DNA of 64,000 nucleotides from Coprobacter tertius (GTDB taxonomy: Bacteria > Bacteroidota > Bacteroidia > Bacteroidales > Coprobacteraceae). Shown in pieces: positions 25,686-34,955 of this stretch. Made by a program: the position numbers and the translations under genes. The DNA lies in the NCBI RefSeq assembly GCF_024330105.1, contig NZ_JANDHW010000012.1:32526-96525 (forward strand). The letters are read 5' to 3'. The notes under the pieces were generated by a model. It was given only the letters and a program-made list of their open reading frames with translations, was not told where the DNA came from and did not search any database. Position 1 is the first letter of the stretch, and every line of letters begins with the position of its first letter.

Positions 25686-27149
25686 TTATTTTATAACTTT
25701 TTTTAGGCTGAAGTCGTCTACGTAAACAGTAGTACCTTTATAAATTCGTGCCATCGGTACAATCTGGCAAGGTTCGGTAACATTAAATTCTACTTCTTCT
25801 TTAATCCAAGATCCTTTTGTTTGCGTCGAAGAATAGCCATTGCTGTCTCCGTTATAGTTAATTTGGGTTTGAGTTGTTTCTAATGCACTTCCTTTATCGG
25901 GTTTAGATCCGTCGGATTTGTTTATAAACGCCCAATGTCTCAATCCGCTTTCATTGGTTGTTGCATCATCTACATAATAATAGAAAGAGTAGATATAAGT
26001 TCCCGCATCGGCAATGCTGATGGCATCAGCTTTAATCTCAACATTACCTTTGGTGGTAGCGTCATGCGCCATTTTTGCGGAATAAGAACCGCTATGTTTA
26101 ATGGTGCTTTCTTGGGTAACGGTACCGGCGCTGTTGGGATTTATCGTCCAATTATCGATGGTAGATCCTGTCCACTTTTCCAGGCCAGCATTCAAAGTGA
26201 ACATTTCTTCACCGGTTTGGGCCGGGACTTTAACTGTGAGAACGAAATCCATGTTCTGTGTCGTCAGATTATTGGTAGCGATAACCATGAACGTAAAATT
26301 TTGATCTTCGGTAATACTGGGAGCCGTTCCGGTTATAGTACCCGACCCATTGCCGTTATCGGTGAAAGTAAGCCAGGTAGGAAGTTCAAGAACTTCGAGT
26401 GTCGTTCCGTTCGTAAGATTGGTCGAAACTTTGATATTTACGGCAGCTCCCGGTTCTACAGTCGCTTTGTCTGCCGATGTAAAATCGAGGCTCGAACCGG
26501 TAAGAACGCGGGTAAGTTTAAAGTTGTCGACTTCCCATGTTCCGCATAAACCCGATTGGGCTTGACTCGTAAATTTAAAAAGGATACGTATTTTCTCTCC
26601 TTTGTAAGCAGAAAGATCTACATCGCCCGAAGAAATATAGGTGAAGTTATTTCCGGAGGGTTTAGCTACTTCGAGGTCAGTCCAGGTTGCAGCAGCTATA
26701 GCGGCAGCATCGCTACCGGTACAATTTTTAGATATCTGCACGAATATCTGTTCGGGTTTTCCGTAATTGAAAGCGTGACGGAAAGAAAGATAGACTTGGT
26801 TTTCGTTGGTCAGGTCAAATTCCGGAGAAAGCAAATAATCTTCGTTTTCGTAATAATTGATGATATATTTATCGTTTTCATCTTTAATTTTCGTATTTAC
26901 CGAACTGGCCAGAACGGCACCGTATCTCGAGTCGGCGGTCCATACGGTATCTCCTTTAATACTAATTTCGGTAAAAGGAGCGAGATCCGATTTAAATGAT
27001 TTTTCGTACATTATATTTCCTTCGGGGTTGATAATCGAACCACCTCCGTTACCACCACCCGGTTCTTCTTTCGGGTCGTCGCTACAAGCAGTTGTTCCTA
27101 CTAATAATGCAGCGGCAAACATCCATGCTAAATACTTCATTCTTTTCAT
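25686..27149 (-). CDS. Choice-of-anchor J-type lipoprotein with Ig-like domain
   Basis: 487 residues with a lipoprotein signal (lipobox TTAC, Cys22) and a Gly-rich linker. Three beta regions follow: a choice-of-anchor J/jelly-roll (about 45-215, ending WEVDNFKLTR), an Ig-like putative domain (about 220-310, LPTWLTFTDNGNGSGTITGTAP is typical of these), and a C-terminal carbohydrate-binding-like domain (about 325-485, ending VYVDDFSLKK). It is probably a surface lipoprotein that binds ligand for the adjacent TonB receptor; its order in the operon (receptor, DUF5689, this, nuclease) supports that. No catalytic motif seen. Confidence 0.82.
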   Translation of the reverse strand: MKRMKYLAWMFAAALLVGTTACSDDPKEEPGGGNGGGSIINPEGNIMYEKSFKSDLAPFTEISIKGDTVWTADSRYGAVLASSVNTKIKDENDKYIINYYENEDYLLSPEFDLTNENQVYLSFRHAFNYGKPEQIFVQISKNCTGSDAAAIAAATWTDLEVAKPSGNNFTYISSGDVDLSAYKGEKIRILFKFTSQAQSGLCGTWEVDNFKLTRVLTGSSLDFTSADKATVEPGAAVNIKVSTNLTNGTTLEVLELPTWLTFTDNGNGSGTITGTAPSITEDQNFTFMVIATNNLTTQNMDFVLTVKVPAQTGEEMFTLNAGLEKWTGSTIDNWTINPNSAGTVTQESTIKHSGSYSAKMAHDATTKGNVEIKADAISIADAGTYIYSFYYYVDDATTNESGLRHWAFINKSDGSKPDKGSALETTQTQINYNGDSNGYSSTQTKGSWIKEEVEFNVTEPCQIVPMARIYKGTTVYVDDFSLKKVIK

Positions 27150-27184
27150 AATTAATTTATTTTAGGGTTATGTTTGTATTATTT

Positions 27185-28120
27185 TTATTCGATTGTAAAA
27201 CCTTCCAGATCGTCGAGCGACCGTACTGTCAATTGCCAAAAGCAGGCTTCGGGATCGCTACTCGGTTTCTTCTTGTACCAGGATATGAGTGCCGTTACGT
27301 TCCCGTATTGATTATATGGGGGTAATTTCTTTTTGGCGAATTTAGCATATTCACTGGTAGAAACGAATATCCAGTTTCCTTGTTTATCTCTTATAACTCG
27401 TGATTGCGGATAACCTACGCCACCGGTACTCGGAGCAAAAATCTTTTCGCTATCGGGTATTGTAGCCGGTTTGTTATAATCGGCGCCTTGTCCGGTGAAA
27501 CGTACATCTTTAATTTTTACGAGCTGGCTGTGAAGCTCGGGACCTCCGGCTCTGATTTCGGGGATTGTCATTTCGCGTACGACGACGTTATTCTTATCGG
27601 GTAACCCAATGCGTTTAATGTATTTATCGGCCAAAGGCAAGGGGATGCGTCCCGGTTCGTACATTGTTTTATCAGGATCTGAGTTGAAATTTGTCGTGCC
27701 TAATTGCAACATATCGGCATACCGCCCCAATACGAGTCCATTACATTTTACAGCAACTTTTTGCCCTAACGGATAATATGAAGACAGACCACCGCTGTCG
27801 AATGATATTTTTATCGCATAATAGTTTACCGGATCTTGCACGACAATGTATTTATAAACATTACCGCCAATGTCTTCAGACGATACGATCCCCTCGATCA
27901 CCACAGGAGTTTCGCTTTTTATGGTATCGAAGGTATAATAATCGGTCTCCGGTTGTGTCTTTACCATTTCCAGTAACTCTTTAATCGTTACTGTAGGTTG
28001 CCACTCTTCTGTCTGAACGCCGATTTCGGGCAATATTGCGTCGAAATCGTCATTTGCACAAGACGTGCAGAGAGCCAGTATTACAACCTGTATCGAGAAT
28101 ATTTTGAATATATTTTTCAT
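27185..28120 (-). CDS. DUF5689 lipoprotein
   Basis: 311 residues with a lipoprotein signal (lipobox CTSC, Cys21). The 60-180 region (VVIEGIVSSEDIGGNVYKYIVVQD, YPLGQKVAVKCNGLVLGRY) is the OB-like core of DUF5689, found in Bacteroidetes next to TonB receptors and secreted nucleases. The ending YNQYGNVTALISWYKKKPSSDPEACFWQLTVRS fits the same family. It lies 26 bases after the TonB receptor stop and 35 bases before the choice-of-anchor gene. Likely a surface ligand-binding partner of the receptor, by analogy to SusD; the ligand is inferred only from the nuclease. Confidence 0.85.
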   Translation of the reverse strand: MKNIFKIFSIQVVILALCTSCANDDFDAILPEIGVQTEEWQPTVTIKELLEMVKTQPETDYYTFDTIKSETPVVIEGIVSSEDIGGNVYKYIVVQDPVNYYAIKISFDSGGLSSYYPLGQKVAVKCNGLVLGRYADMLQLGTTNFNSDPDKTMYEPGRIPLPLADKYIKRIGLPDKNNVVVREMTIPEIRAGGPELHSQLVKIKDVRFTGQGADYNKPATIPDSEKIFAPSTGGVGYPQSRVIRDKQGNWIFVSTSEYAKFAKKKLPPYNQYGNVTALISWYKKKPSSDPEACFWQLTVRSLDDLEGFTIE

Positions 28121-28146
28121 CTTAAGAAAATTTCTTTTATTATATT

Positions 28147-30975
28147 TTAAAATTTATATCCAACATTGAAGAACATATTGAATCCCCATGCATAATAGTA
28201 TTTATTAGGATACTTGGTTACGCTGTTGATCGAGGCCACTCCTTTATCGACGAATTTACTGATACGTCCCTGTTGGTAACCGCCGGTTACCAGATCGCGA
28301 TTGTTGAGGATATTGCTTAAACTCAGGTTGAAGTTGAGTGACTGTTTCCGGTTGTTCAAGTAAATCACTTTTCCGACTGAAGCATCCAGCATACATCCGC
28401 CTTTCAGTTTTTCCTGAGTACCTAAAACCGCTTTTTGTTCGGGAGTAACATACAGGTCCCAGTTACTTTTAGTAAAGTGGGAGGGAGAAAAATCAAGATA
28501 ATTACGTCCGAAATAGGTTAATGTAATATCGGCAAACCACATTTTAGGATGGAAATAGTCGAGTGTAATGCTTCCTACGGCTTGAGGTCCGTTGTTTACT
28601 TTCAGATCTTTGGTATATACCGGTTCCCTCAGGTCGACAATTTCTCCCGGCTTAGTAGGTAATACCGGTTCGGCCAGGTTGAGGTTTACACCGCTTTCGG
28701 CGCTCATCACACCGTTAGCATTGCTGGTATATCGGTAATCGGCAAATGTACCTGCCAGTGAAACCGAAAAACTATTGTTCAGTTTTACCGATACTCCGGC
28801 TTCTACACCTCTAAATACTTTATCGACGCCAGAAAGGGTATGGTTGATGAAAGTATGGAATTCATCGTGGTAATATCCGGTTGTTTCCACTCCATCGAAT
28901 ACATGAGTCTGGAATGCAGTTATACGACCTCTAATGCGTGAGAAAGTGAAATTGTAATTCAGATCGTACGAGATTACTTTTTCCTGTTTGAGTCCATCTA
29001 CCGGTGTATCTTTTATCCTCGGTGATACATATGCATTGTAAACCAGAGGAGCTCTCATTTCGGCAAGAGCGTTGATTGATAGACGATTGCGACCGTTTAT
29101 TTTATATACGGTTCCTATTTTTAGAGAAGGATCGAGGTAAGTATGGGATTTTCCGGCTCCATATGAGTTTTCCGGTGCTCGTCCGTTTCTCATATTACCA
29201 TACCGTTGGAAGGTGGTAAATGTTCCCCGCAACGCGTAATTTAGGTCGAATAACCTCCAGTTCCATTCGTTAGCGGCAAATATACTGGCCTTAACGATAT
29301 TCATATCATAGTCGTAACCGAATTTGTCGCCTTCAGTCACGATACGGTCGGGATGGTTGAGGTCATTTTGTATAATCATTCTATTATCTGAGAAGTCGCG
29401 TTCCGAAAATTGGTCGATATCGATCCATTGTTGTCCACCCAGCATGTCATCAATTGTTTTATAATGCATCCCTTTGGTGTATTTGGCTTCAAGTCCGATA
29501 GTAAGTCTCAGTTCACGTTTGAGTTGATTGGTATATACCGAATTCAGAGCAGTTTCCATCAAATCGTTATGTCGACGTTCCTGTATGTATCGGGCACTTG
29601 ATTTTTTACCGCTTTGCCGATCGAGTTCATTTTGCATATAATTCGCCTGATACAGGTCGTTCCAATTGATTTGGGTATGATCTGTATTATTGTTTACCCA
29701 TATATCGGTTAATTGGTTTATCATATCCCAGTTCTCTTTACCGGGAAAACCTTCTACAGAAGCATAGTAAAAACTCGGCATATTCCGATAATAATCGGGA
29801 CGCGGATCGGGAGAATTATAAAACGCTAACGCAGAGTTGCTATAAGTACTGTAATGGAATCCGACTCCGGTTTTCAGATTCGATTTTTCGTCGATCTTGA
29901 AATCCCAATTGAACACAGCGGTAGGATCATAGCTGTGAACGATACGAGAGTTTCGTTTTTTTCCGTTTTGGTATCCCCAGTATGGGTTATAATAAATAGA
30001 TCGAAAGTCGACAATCTCCTGCGTTATGGCTGATGATTGTGCTCGTTTTGTCGGTGCTCCGAAAGTAGAAAGCGAAATGCGGTGCCGCTCGTTAAGTACT
30101 TTTTCTGCAGATAGGAAATATCCCCATGAATTATAAAATGTTCCTTCGATAATTCCTTCGTTAGCCCAACGAAAAACAGCCGAGGCGGTAAAAGCCCATC
30201 CGTTATCCATTAAGCCGGTAGAGTGGGTAGCCATTGCTCTTACTTTATACGAACGGTTGGTGTAAGCGACACCTGCCTTTGTCCCTGCCGCATATGCACT
30301 GGCACGGGTATTAATGTTGGTTGCACCTCCGATACTTCCATATGCGAATGCGGGCATTTCAAGACCATTTATTACGTCTTTATTTCTAAAGGCGTCGTTG
30401 AGTCCTCCGATACTCGAATAATTGAATCGACCGCGTTCCTGGTCATTAAAGTTGATTCCATTTATATAGGTACTGTTATCCGATTGGTTGTATCCGCGTA
30501 TATTAAAACGCATCGGGCTGAATGTATAACCGGCAGCATTTAAATAAACGTCATCGGAAGCACCTGAAAGATAAGAGGTCGATTGAGTAGAGGCTCCGTC
30601 ATCATCGTCAAGTGCCGATTCGTCGAAAACCAATACATCGTCAGCTGTCTTTTTCCCGGGAGCGACAGGCGATTTTACCAGAGCTATGTTGCCCAGATTT
30701 TGTTCGCCGCCTTTAGCTATGATCACTTTTTCAGTGAAAGTTTGATAGCCTGGGGCCGTAATAGTGAGTTCCGACGTTCCCGATTTGAGATTTTTAAAAA
30801 TAAATACGCCGTCGCTCGATGTAGTAACCGAAATGTGCTTATTTTTAAGCGAGACATTTGCTCCTTCGATCGGATCACTTGTCCCTAAGTCTATAACTAT
30901 TCCCCGTAAAGTTCCTTGCCCGAAGACAGAGGCGCTTAAGAAGAACATTATAAACAGCCATAAATTTCGACTCAT
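28147..30975 (-). CDS. TonB-dependent receptor, first gene of the nuclease operon
   Basis: 942 residues with a signal peptide (1-19). A carboxypeptidase-regulatory-like domain (about 21-95: LRGIVIDLGTSDPIEGANVSL, SDGVFIFKNL) is followed by a plug (about 130-235: MRFNIRGYNQSDNSTYING, GSIGGATNINTRAS) and a 22-strand-type barrel ending in FFNVGYKF. This layout is typical of SusC-like receptors, which import large ligands through the outer membrane with TonB energy. No SusD follows; DUF5689 and choice-of-anchor lipoproteins take its place. With endonuclease I downstream, DNA fragments or nucleotides are the likeliest ligand, but that is inference. A -7 box is at 31088-31095. Confidence 0.92.
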   Translation of the reverse strand: MSRNLWLFIMFFLSASVFGQGTLRGIVIDLGTSDPIEGANVSLKNKHISVTTSSDGVFIFKNLKSGTSELTITAPGYQTFTEKVIIAKGGEQNLGNIALVKSPVAPGKKTADDVLVFDESALDDDDGASTQSTSYLSGASDDVYLNAAGYTFSPMRFNIRGYNQSDNSTYINGINFNDQERGRFNYSSIGGLNDAFRNKDVINGLEMPAFAYGSIGGATNINTRASAYAAGTKAGVAYTNRSYKVRAMATHSTGLMDNGWAFTASAVFRWANEGIIEGTFYNSWGYFLSAEKVLNERHRISLSTFGAPTKRAQSSAITQEIVDFRSIYYNPYWGYQNGKKRNSRIVHSYDPTAVFNWDFKIDEKSNLKTGVGFHYSTYSNSALAFYNSPDPRPDYYRNMPSFYYASVEGFPGKENWDMINQLTDIWVNNNTDHTQINWNDLYQANYMQNELDRQSGKKSSARYIQERRHNDLMETALNSVYTNQLKRELRLTIGLEAKYTKGMHYKTIDDMLGGQQWIDIDQFSERDFSDNRMIIQNDLNHPDRIVTEGDKFGYDYDMNIVKASIFAANEWNWRLFDLNYALRGTFTTFQRYGNMRNGRAPENSYGAGKSHTYLDPSLKIGTVYKINGRNRLSINALAEMRAPLVYNAYVSPRIKDTPVDGLKQEKVISYDLNYNFTFSRIRGRITAFQTHVFDGVETTGYYHDEFHTFINHTLSGVDKVFRGVEAGVSVKLNNSFSVSLAGTFADYRYTSNANGVMSAESGVNLNLAEPVLPTKPGEIVDLREPVYTKDLKVNNGPQAVGSITLDYFHPKMWFADITLTYFGRNYLDFSPSHFTKSNWDLYVTPEQKAVLGTQEKLKGGCMLDASVGKVIYLNNRKQSLNFNLSLSNILNNRDLVTGGYQQGRISKFVDKGVASINSVTKYPNKYYYAWGFNMFFNVGYKF

Positions 30976-31353
30976 AAATTAAAAGGTTTAGTTTATATTT
31001 AGGTTGTTAGTTATATAGTTATAAAATTATCGGTTATAAGGAAATAAGATAGGCAAAATAATACATTTTTTTTGATTATTCATATTACAAACTTATTATT
31101 TTTAATTGCAATGTGAATTTTTCGTTTTTTTTGATATAAAATAAAGGGTAATTATACACTTACAAAGGTTTTTAGGGGATACTTTCAATTTGTAATTTGT
31201 TGATATTTATCTATTCGGAAACAAAGCAACTGATTTTTTCTGAAATTTCATACAAACGTCGTGTATATTTCATTTTTTTTTCGGATTTTTGTAATTCACT
31301 GTTTTATCGGTATGAAGGAAATTTGATAAAATTGCAAACTAAACTTACAACTT
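30976..31353. other. Divergent control region between TonB receptor and EEP nuclease
   Basis: 378 AT-rich bases holding the start regions of two opposing secreted-function genes. A full -7 match (31088-31095) serves the minus side; for the plus side only imperfect boxes are seen (for example GAAATTTG near 31318). No long inverted repeat was found. Confidence 0.5.
31088..31095 (-). promoter_or_regulatory. -7 box for the TonB-nuclease operon
   Basis: Reads TAAGTTTG on the minus strand, a full TAnnTTTG match about 112 bases before the receptor ATG. No TTG at the right spacing. Confidence 0.35.
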
Positions 31354-32412
31354 ATGAAAAAATTCAGTCTGTTTATGGTTATTGCCCTTTTTTGTTCTTT
31401 TGCATTATTTGCGAAAGGAAAGAAGGATACGCAAAATAACAGGAAACTCGCCGTTTATTCGATTGCATTTTATAATCTTGAAAATTTGTTCGATACCATA
31501 CATCAGCCGCAGGTGAATGATTTTGAATTTACTCCGCAAGGTTCGATGAAATGGGGTTCGATGAAATATCATAATAAATTGAAAAATCTTTCATATGCCA
31601 TCAGTCAGTTGGCTACCGACTATTGTCCTAATGGCCCGGCGGTGATCGGTGTTTCCGAAATAGAGAATCAAGGTGTTATGGAAGATTTGATCAAGACCGG
31701 AGAATTAGCGAATCGAAATTATAAAATCGTACATTACGATTCTCCCGATCGCCGGGGTATCGATGTAGGTCTTATATATAATGCCGATCTTTTTACTCTT
31801 GAGGGAAGCGAAAGCAAACGCTTGGTATATCCGGCCGATACAGCTATGCGCACACGTGACCAGTTGGTTGTGACGGGTAAACTTGCAGGTGAAAGAATGC
31901 ATTTTATTGTAAACCACTGGCCATCTCGCTTAGGTGGAGAACTTAAATCACGTCCAAAACGGGAAGCGGCGGCTGCGTTGACCAAACATATTGCCGATTC
32001 TTTATTAATGGTTGATCCGAATTCTAAAGTAGTTATTATGGGTGACCTGAACGATGATCCCGATAATACCAGTTGCCGGGTCGTATTAGGGGCGAAGAAA
32101 AAACAAGAAGATGTGAAACCGGGAGGGTATTTTAATACGATGTGGCCGATATTCGACCGGGGAATCGGATCTTTAGCTTATCAGGGGCGATGGAACCTTT
32201 TCGACCAAATTATTATATCGGCTAATTTAATCGGTAAAGATCGTTCTACGCTGAAATTCTTGAAGGCTGAGGTTTTTAATCGTGATTTTCTGAAGCAACA
32301 GGAAGGGAAATATAAAGGTTATCCTTTGCGTACTCATGCTGGGGGTGTTTACCTCAATGGTTACAGTGACCATTTCCCTACGATTATATATCTGGGTAAA
32401 TATGTCGACTAA
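31354..32412 (+). CDS. Secreted endonuclease/exonuclease/phosphatase-family protein
   Basis: 352 residues with a signal peptide (1-20). EEP (DNase I-like) motifs appear in order: FYNLENLFD, VIGVSEIENQGV (catalytic Glu), GIDVGLIYN, VNHWPSR, VIMGDLNDDPDN and YSDHFPTI (terminal Asp-His). This group is common in Bacteroidales as secreted putative nucleases. It is divergent from the TonB-nuclease operon across 378 bases, suggesting that two extracellular enzymes may act on the same material: endonuclease I cuts DNA and this protein trims or dephosphorylates the pieces. A sphingomyelinase-like or other phosphodiesterase specificity is possible. Followed by a strong bidirectional terminator. Confidence 0.87.
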   Translation: MKKFSLFMVIALFCSFALFAKGKKDTQNNRKLAVYSIAFYNLENLFDTIHQPQVNDFEFTPQGSMKWGSMKYHNKLKNLSYAISQLATDYCPNGPAVIGVSEIENQGVMEDLIKTGELANRNYKIVHYDSPDRRGIDVGLIYNADLFTLEGSESKRLVYPADTAMRTRDQLVVTGKLAGERMHFIVNHWPSRLGGELKSRPKREAAAALTKHIADSLLMVDPNSKVVIMGDLNDDPDNTSCRVVLGAKKKQEDVKPGGYFNTMWPIFDRGIGSLAYQGRWNLFDQIIISANLIGKDRSTLKFLKAEVFNRDFLKQQEGKYKGYPLRTHAGGVYLNGYSDHFPTIIYLGKYVD

Positions 32413-32430
32413 CCGTATTTTTTGATTTTA

Positions 32431-32475
32431 CGATAAAAGGCCGGTAAATTGTCAAGATTTATCGGCCTTTTATCG
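32431..32475. terminator. Bidirectional terminator, EEP and PHP genes
   Basis: 13-bp perfect stem CGATAAAAGGCCG (32431-32443) with its complement (32463-32475), loop of 19. It includes the last codons of the restored PHP frame (stop at 32459-32461). Confidence 0.75.
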
Positions 32476-33198
32476 TAATGTTATTTAGTTCCTTTTTTAA
32501 TCTTGAAAGAAAATATTCGGGTTTATCGTTTATAATTAGTTTTTCAGGAAATCGAGTGATGGAAAGTAGCTCGTAGATATTATCGTATCGGGCAATATCG
32601 AAAGATATATGTGCGTCACTGCCTAAAATTACGGGTACTTCATATTTTTTACATAATTCGAGTATAGTTAAATTATTGTTGCGTGCATTTTCTTTTTTCG
32701 TCGAGGATCGAGCGAGCTGTTGTTTATTTCGAGCAGGGTGTCGTATTTTTTAGCTGCTTGTACGATCGGTTCGAAAAGGAGAGGGGCAGCTCCGTCACCA
32801 GGGTGACTGATGATGTCGATATATGGATTACTAATAGCGGTAATCATTCCTGAAGTATTTTCGTCGATAGTACCGGGGGTAAAACATAATGAATGAATAC
32901 CGGCTATTCTGATATCGAGCATCGAAAGGTAAGTTTCATCCATATCGATATTCCCTTTTGTATCGGTGATATTAAGTTCTGCTCCTAAAAGTAGGGATAC
33001 ACCGTACATTTGACGCGGTACTATATGGAGATTTCTGAAATATATCGGATCACAACTTCCCGGTATTCCCGGTGAATGCTCGGTAATACCGAGTATTTTT
33101 AATTGTTTCTCTGCAGCTGCACAGACCATTTCTTGCAAGGTGCTGAATGCATGTCCGCTTGCTAAGGTATGTGTATGTACGTCGAGTAAAATTTTCAT
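32459..33198 (-). CDS. PHP-domain phosphoesterase, YcdX-like, read through a -1 shift
   Basis: The zero frame (32668-33198) codes 176 residues starting MKILLDVHTHTLASGHAFST with PHP metal sites DVHTH, TEHSPG, GAELNI and SHPGDG. It ends abruptly after SSLDPRRKK at a run of A. The expected continuation is in the -1 frame: ENARNNN, then a helix, then VILGSDAH with the last metal ligands, to a TAA at 32459-32461. Joined, the protein is 246 residues, normal for YcdX-type phosphatases. The junction (32692-32698) is A AAA AAG, the slippery heptamer used in dnaX. It is either a programmed -1 shift, a one-base deletion (pseudogene) or a sequencing slip. It lies 11 bases after the BASS transporter gene, probably in its operon. 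Confidence 0.72.
32692..32698 (-). promoter_or_regulatory. Slippery heptamer A AAA AAG in the PHP gene
   Basis: On the minus strand the zero-frame codons AAA AAG are preceded by A. A -1 slip continues as GAA AAT GCA and restores the conserved C-terminal PHP motif GSDAH. Adding one A by indel would give the same result. Confidence 0.55.
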
Positions 33199-33209
33199 AT
33201 CGATGAAAC

Positions 33210-34115
33210 TTATGCTTTTGTTTTTCTGTCTCGTTTTTCTTTAAACCAAAGTTGAGCCGAATTTATAGAATTTTGCCAAACAACATAAGATGCAGGGCCT
33301 ATCGAAGCGAGGGGATTCAGGTAAGTAAGTGCCATCCAAATCGCCAATACGGTATTTTTTTGCCCCAACCCTTGTCCTCCGGCAATGGTATTGTAATATT
33401 TACTCCCGATATATTTCCCGATAATAAATTGTAATACGCATACGATGAGAGCGAATAAAGCGATGAGCAATTCTTCTTTATAATCTCCGCTACCTTGTTT
33501 CACGATAAAAGATACGGTACGACCCATAACTATTGTAAGCGCTACTGCCCACATATAAAAAGAGATGCTTTGCCGGTTTTGTAATAGAGAATGTATTTTC
33601 GGGAAAAATCTTTGTAAAGCGATTGCGCATACAAAGGGAAGGATGAGTAGGGGTACCATCTGTTTCAGTATGATCCAAAATGAATCGAGAAAAGGTAAAC
33701 TGCCATGTGTTCCCAAAAAAGAGAAAATGACCGGAGAGGTTATAGCTACAGCCATATTGCTTAATAAACTGTATGTGGCCAGGCAAGCGATATCTCCTCC
33801 CAGCATACCGGTTATCACTGCTGCTGCTGTTGCGGTAGGGCAGATTATGCAGATAAATGTTCCCTGTGCGACAAGAGGGTCGAGGAAATACAGTATTCCG
33901 TATACAATCAGGCTTCCGAATATTTGTATACCTAATAGCCACGCATGTAATGGCGATATGTTCATGTTGCGCAGCGATAACTTACAGTAAGTTATCAGTA
34001 GCATCGAGAATATAAGGTAAGGTGTGAGGGGCGAAAGAAGCTCGACATACCGGTAAAATATTGCTCCCGTAATCATCGCGAGGGGAAGCATCCATTTTTT
34101 AAGTCGTTGTAACAC
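33210..34115 (-). CDS. Bile acid:sodium symporter-family (BASS-like) transporter
   Basis: 301 residues, GTG start, about nine to ten hydrophobic segments. Characteristic regions are ICPTATAAAVITGMLGG (about 91-107) and, near the end, GGQGLGQKNTVLAIWMALTYLNPLASIGPASYVVWQN (split over residues 241-277), which match the sodium-binding crossover regions of the BASS superfamily. It is probably an inner-membrane sodium-coupled carrier of an organic anion; the substrate cannot be told from sequence. Followed after 11 bases by the PHP phosphoesterase gene, so the two are likely co-transcribed. An ATG eight codons on is an alternative start. Confidence 0.83.
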   Translation of the reverse strand: MLQRLKKWMLPLAMITGAIFYRYVELLSPLTPYLIFSMLLITYCKLSLRNMNISPLHAWLLGIQIFGSLIVYGILYFLDPLVAQGTFICIICPTATAAAVITGMLGGDIACLATYSLLSNMAVAITSPVIFSFLGTHGSLPFLDSFWIILKQMVPLLILPFVCAIALQRFFPKIHSLLQNRQSISFYMWAVALTIVMGRTVSFIVKQGSGDYKEELLIALFALIVCVLQFIIGKYIGSKYYNTIAGGQGLGQKNTVLAIWMALTYLNPLASIGPASYVVWQNSINSAQLWFKEKRDRKTKA

Positions 34116-34238
34116 GTTACTTTCCTGTTTTTAACAAGTACAAAGGAACGTGTAAAATCTCAGAAATCAAAGAGAATTAAAAAAAATAGATATTTTACTA
34201 TAATATAATTATCGCATAAAATGCTTTTTTCGGTTCTG

Positions 34239-34246
34239 TATTTTTG
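34239..34246 (+). promoter_or_regulatory. -7 box upstream of the 34.3-kb hypothetical gene
   Basis: TATTTTTG, a full TAnnTTTG match 67 bases before the ATG. No -33 TTG at the right spacing. Confidence 0.35.
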
Positions 34247-34312
34247 TCGATATGATTTTCGAACGAGAATGTTTGGAGATGTTTTAAAAAAAAAATTGAG
34301 ATATATTGATTC

Positions 34313-34744
34313 ATGAAAATTATCATTCAGAAAATAGTAAGAATATTACAGGAAAATTTGGCAATTCCTGTTTTCGATACCGGTTTGCCCGATAAATATA
34401 CCGGACCAAGTATTGTATTAAAAAAAATTACTTATAACCGGAAAAGTGGGTATTTGGAGTATGAATTAAATATATGTTCTCCCGACGTAATAAGAGGAGA
34501 AGATAAATGTATTCTTCCTGATGTTGAAAAAATCGATGCTCTTTTCCGAAAAGTGCGTATTCTTTGCGATGGTTTCAGATATAAAAGATATGTAAGTTGG
34601 GTACGACAAAGGCGATGGTACAGTTATGGAAATTTACATTATTTATCTGTTTGTTTGACGATTAATTTATGTAAGAATGATAAAAGACTGAAAAACAGGG
34701 TGATTGGTTTCAGGGAGGAAAATAAATTGGATGAAAAAATATAA
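34313..34744 (+). CDS. Hypothetical basic protein
   Basis: 143 residues, Lys/Arg-rich, no signal peptide. Predicted layout: an N-terminal helix (KIIIQKIVRILQENL), then strands (SIVLKKITY, YLEYELNICS), a helix (DVEKIDALFRKVRIL) and a late strand (YLSVCLTINL), then a charged tail. This alpha-beta-alpha-beta order resembles small phage tail-completion or terminator proteins, but there is no phage gene nearby, so it may be a shared fold or chance. Single gene with its own -7 box; no family recognised. Confidence 0.6.
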   Translation: MKIIIQKIVRILQENLAIPVFDTGLPDKYTGPSIVLKKITYNRKSGYLEYELNICSPDVIRGEDKCILPDVEKIDALFRKVRILCDGFRYKRYVSWVRQRRWYSYGNLHYLSVCLTINLCKNDKRLKNRVIGFREENKLDEKI

Positions 34745-34909
34745 AGGATTGATGCATTAAAAACATGTGCAGACTATTGCTCGAGTAGTAGATGCTAAAT
34801 AAGATAATAGTATCGGTTTTTAATAGGTTTTTTGTTTTAGGTAAAGAAGGCTGGGCGGGTGGGATAAAAATAGACAGAGCCGTTTTTTAATTCGGAACTG
34901 AAATGAAAA

Positions 34910-34943
34910 GCAGACGGGGATACTTAGAATAATCCTCGTCTGC
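34910..34943 (-). terminator. Terminator of the HAD hydrolase gene
   Basis: 12-pair stem with one G-T pair (34910-34921 with 34932-34943); on the minus strand a T-run follows. 13 bases past the HAD stop. Confidence 0.7.
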
Positions 34944-34955
34944 ATTTTATATAAT

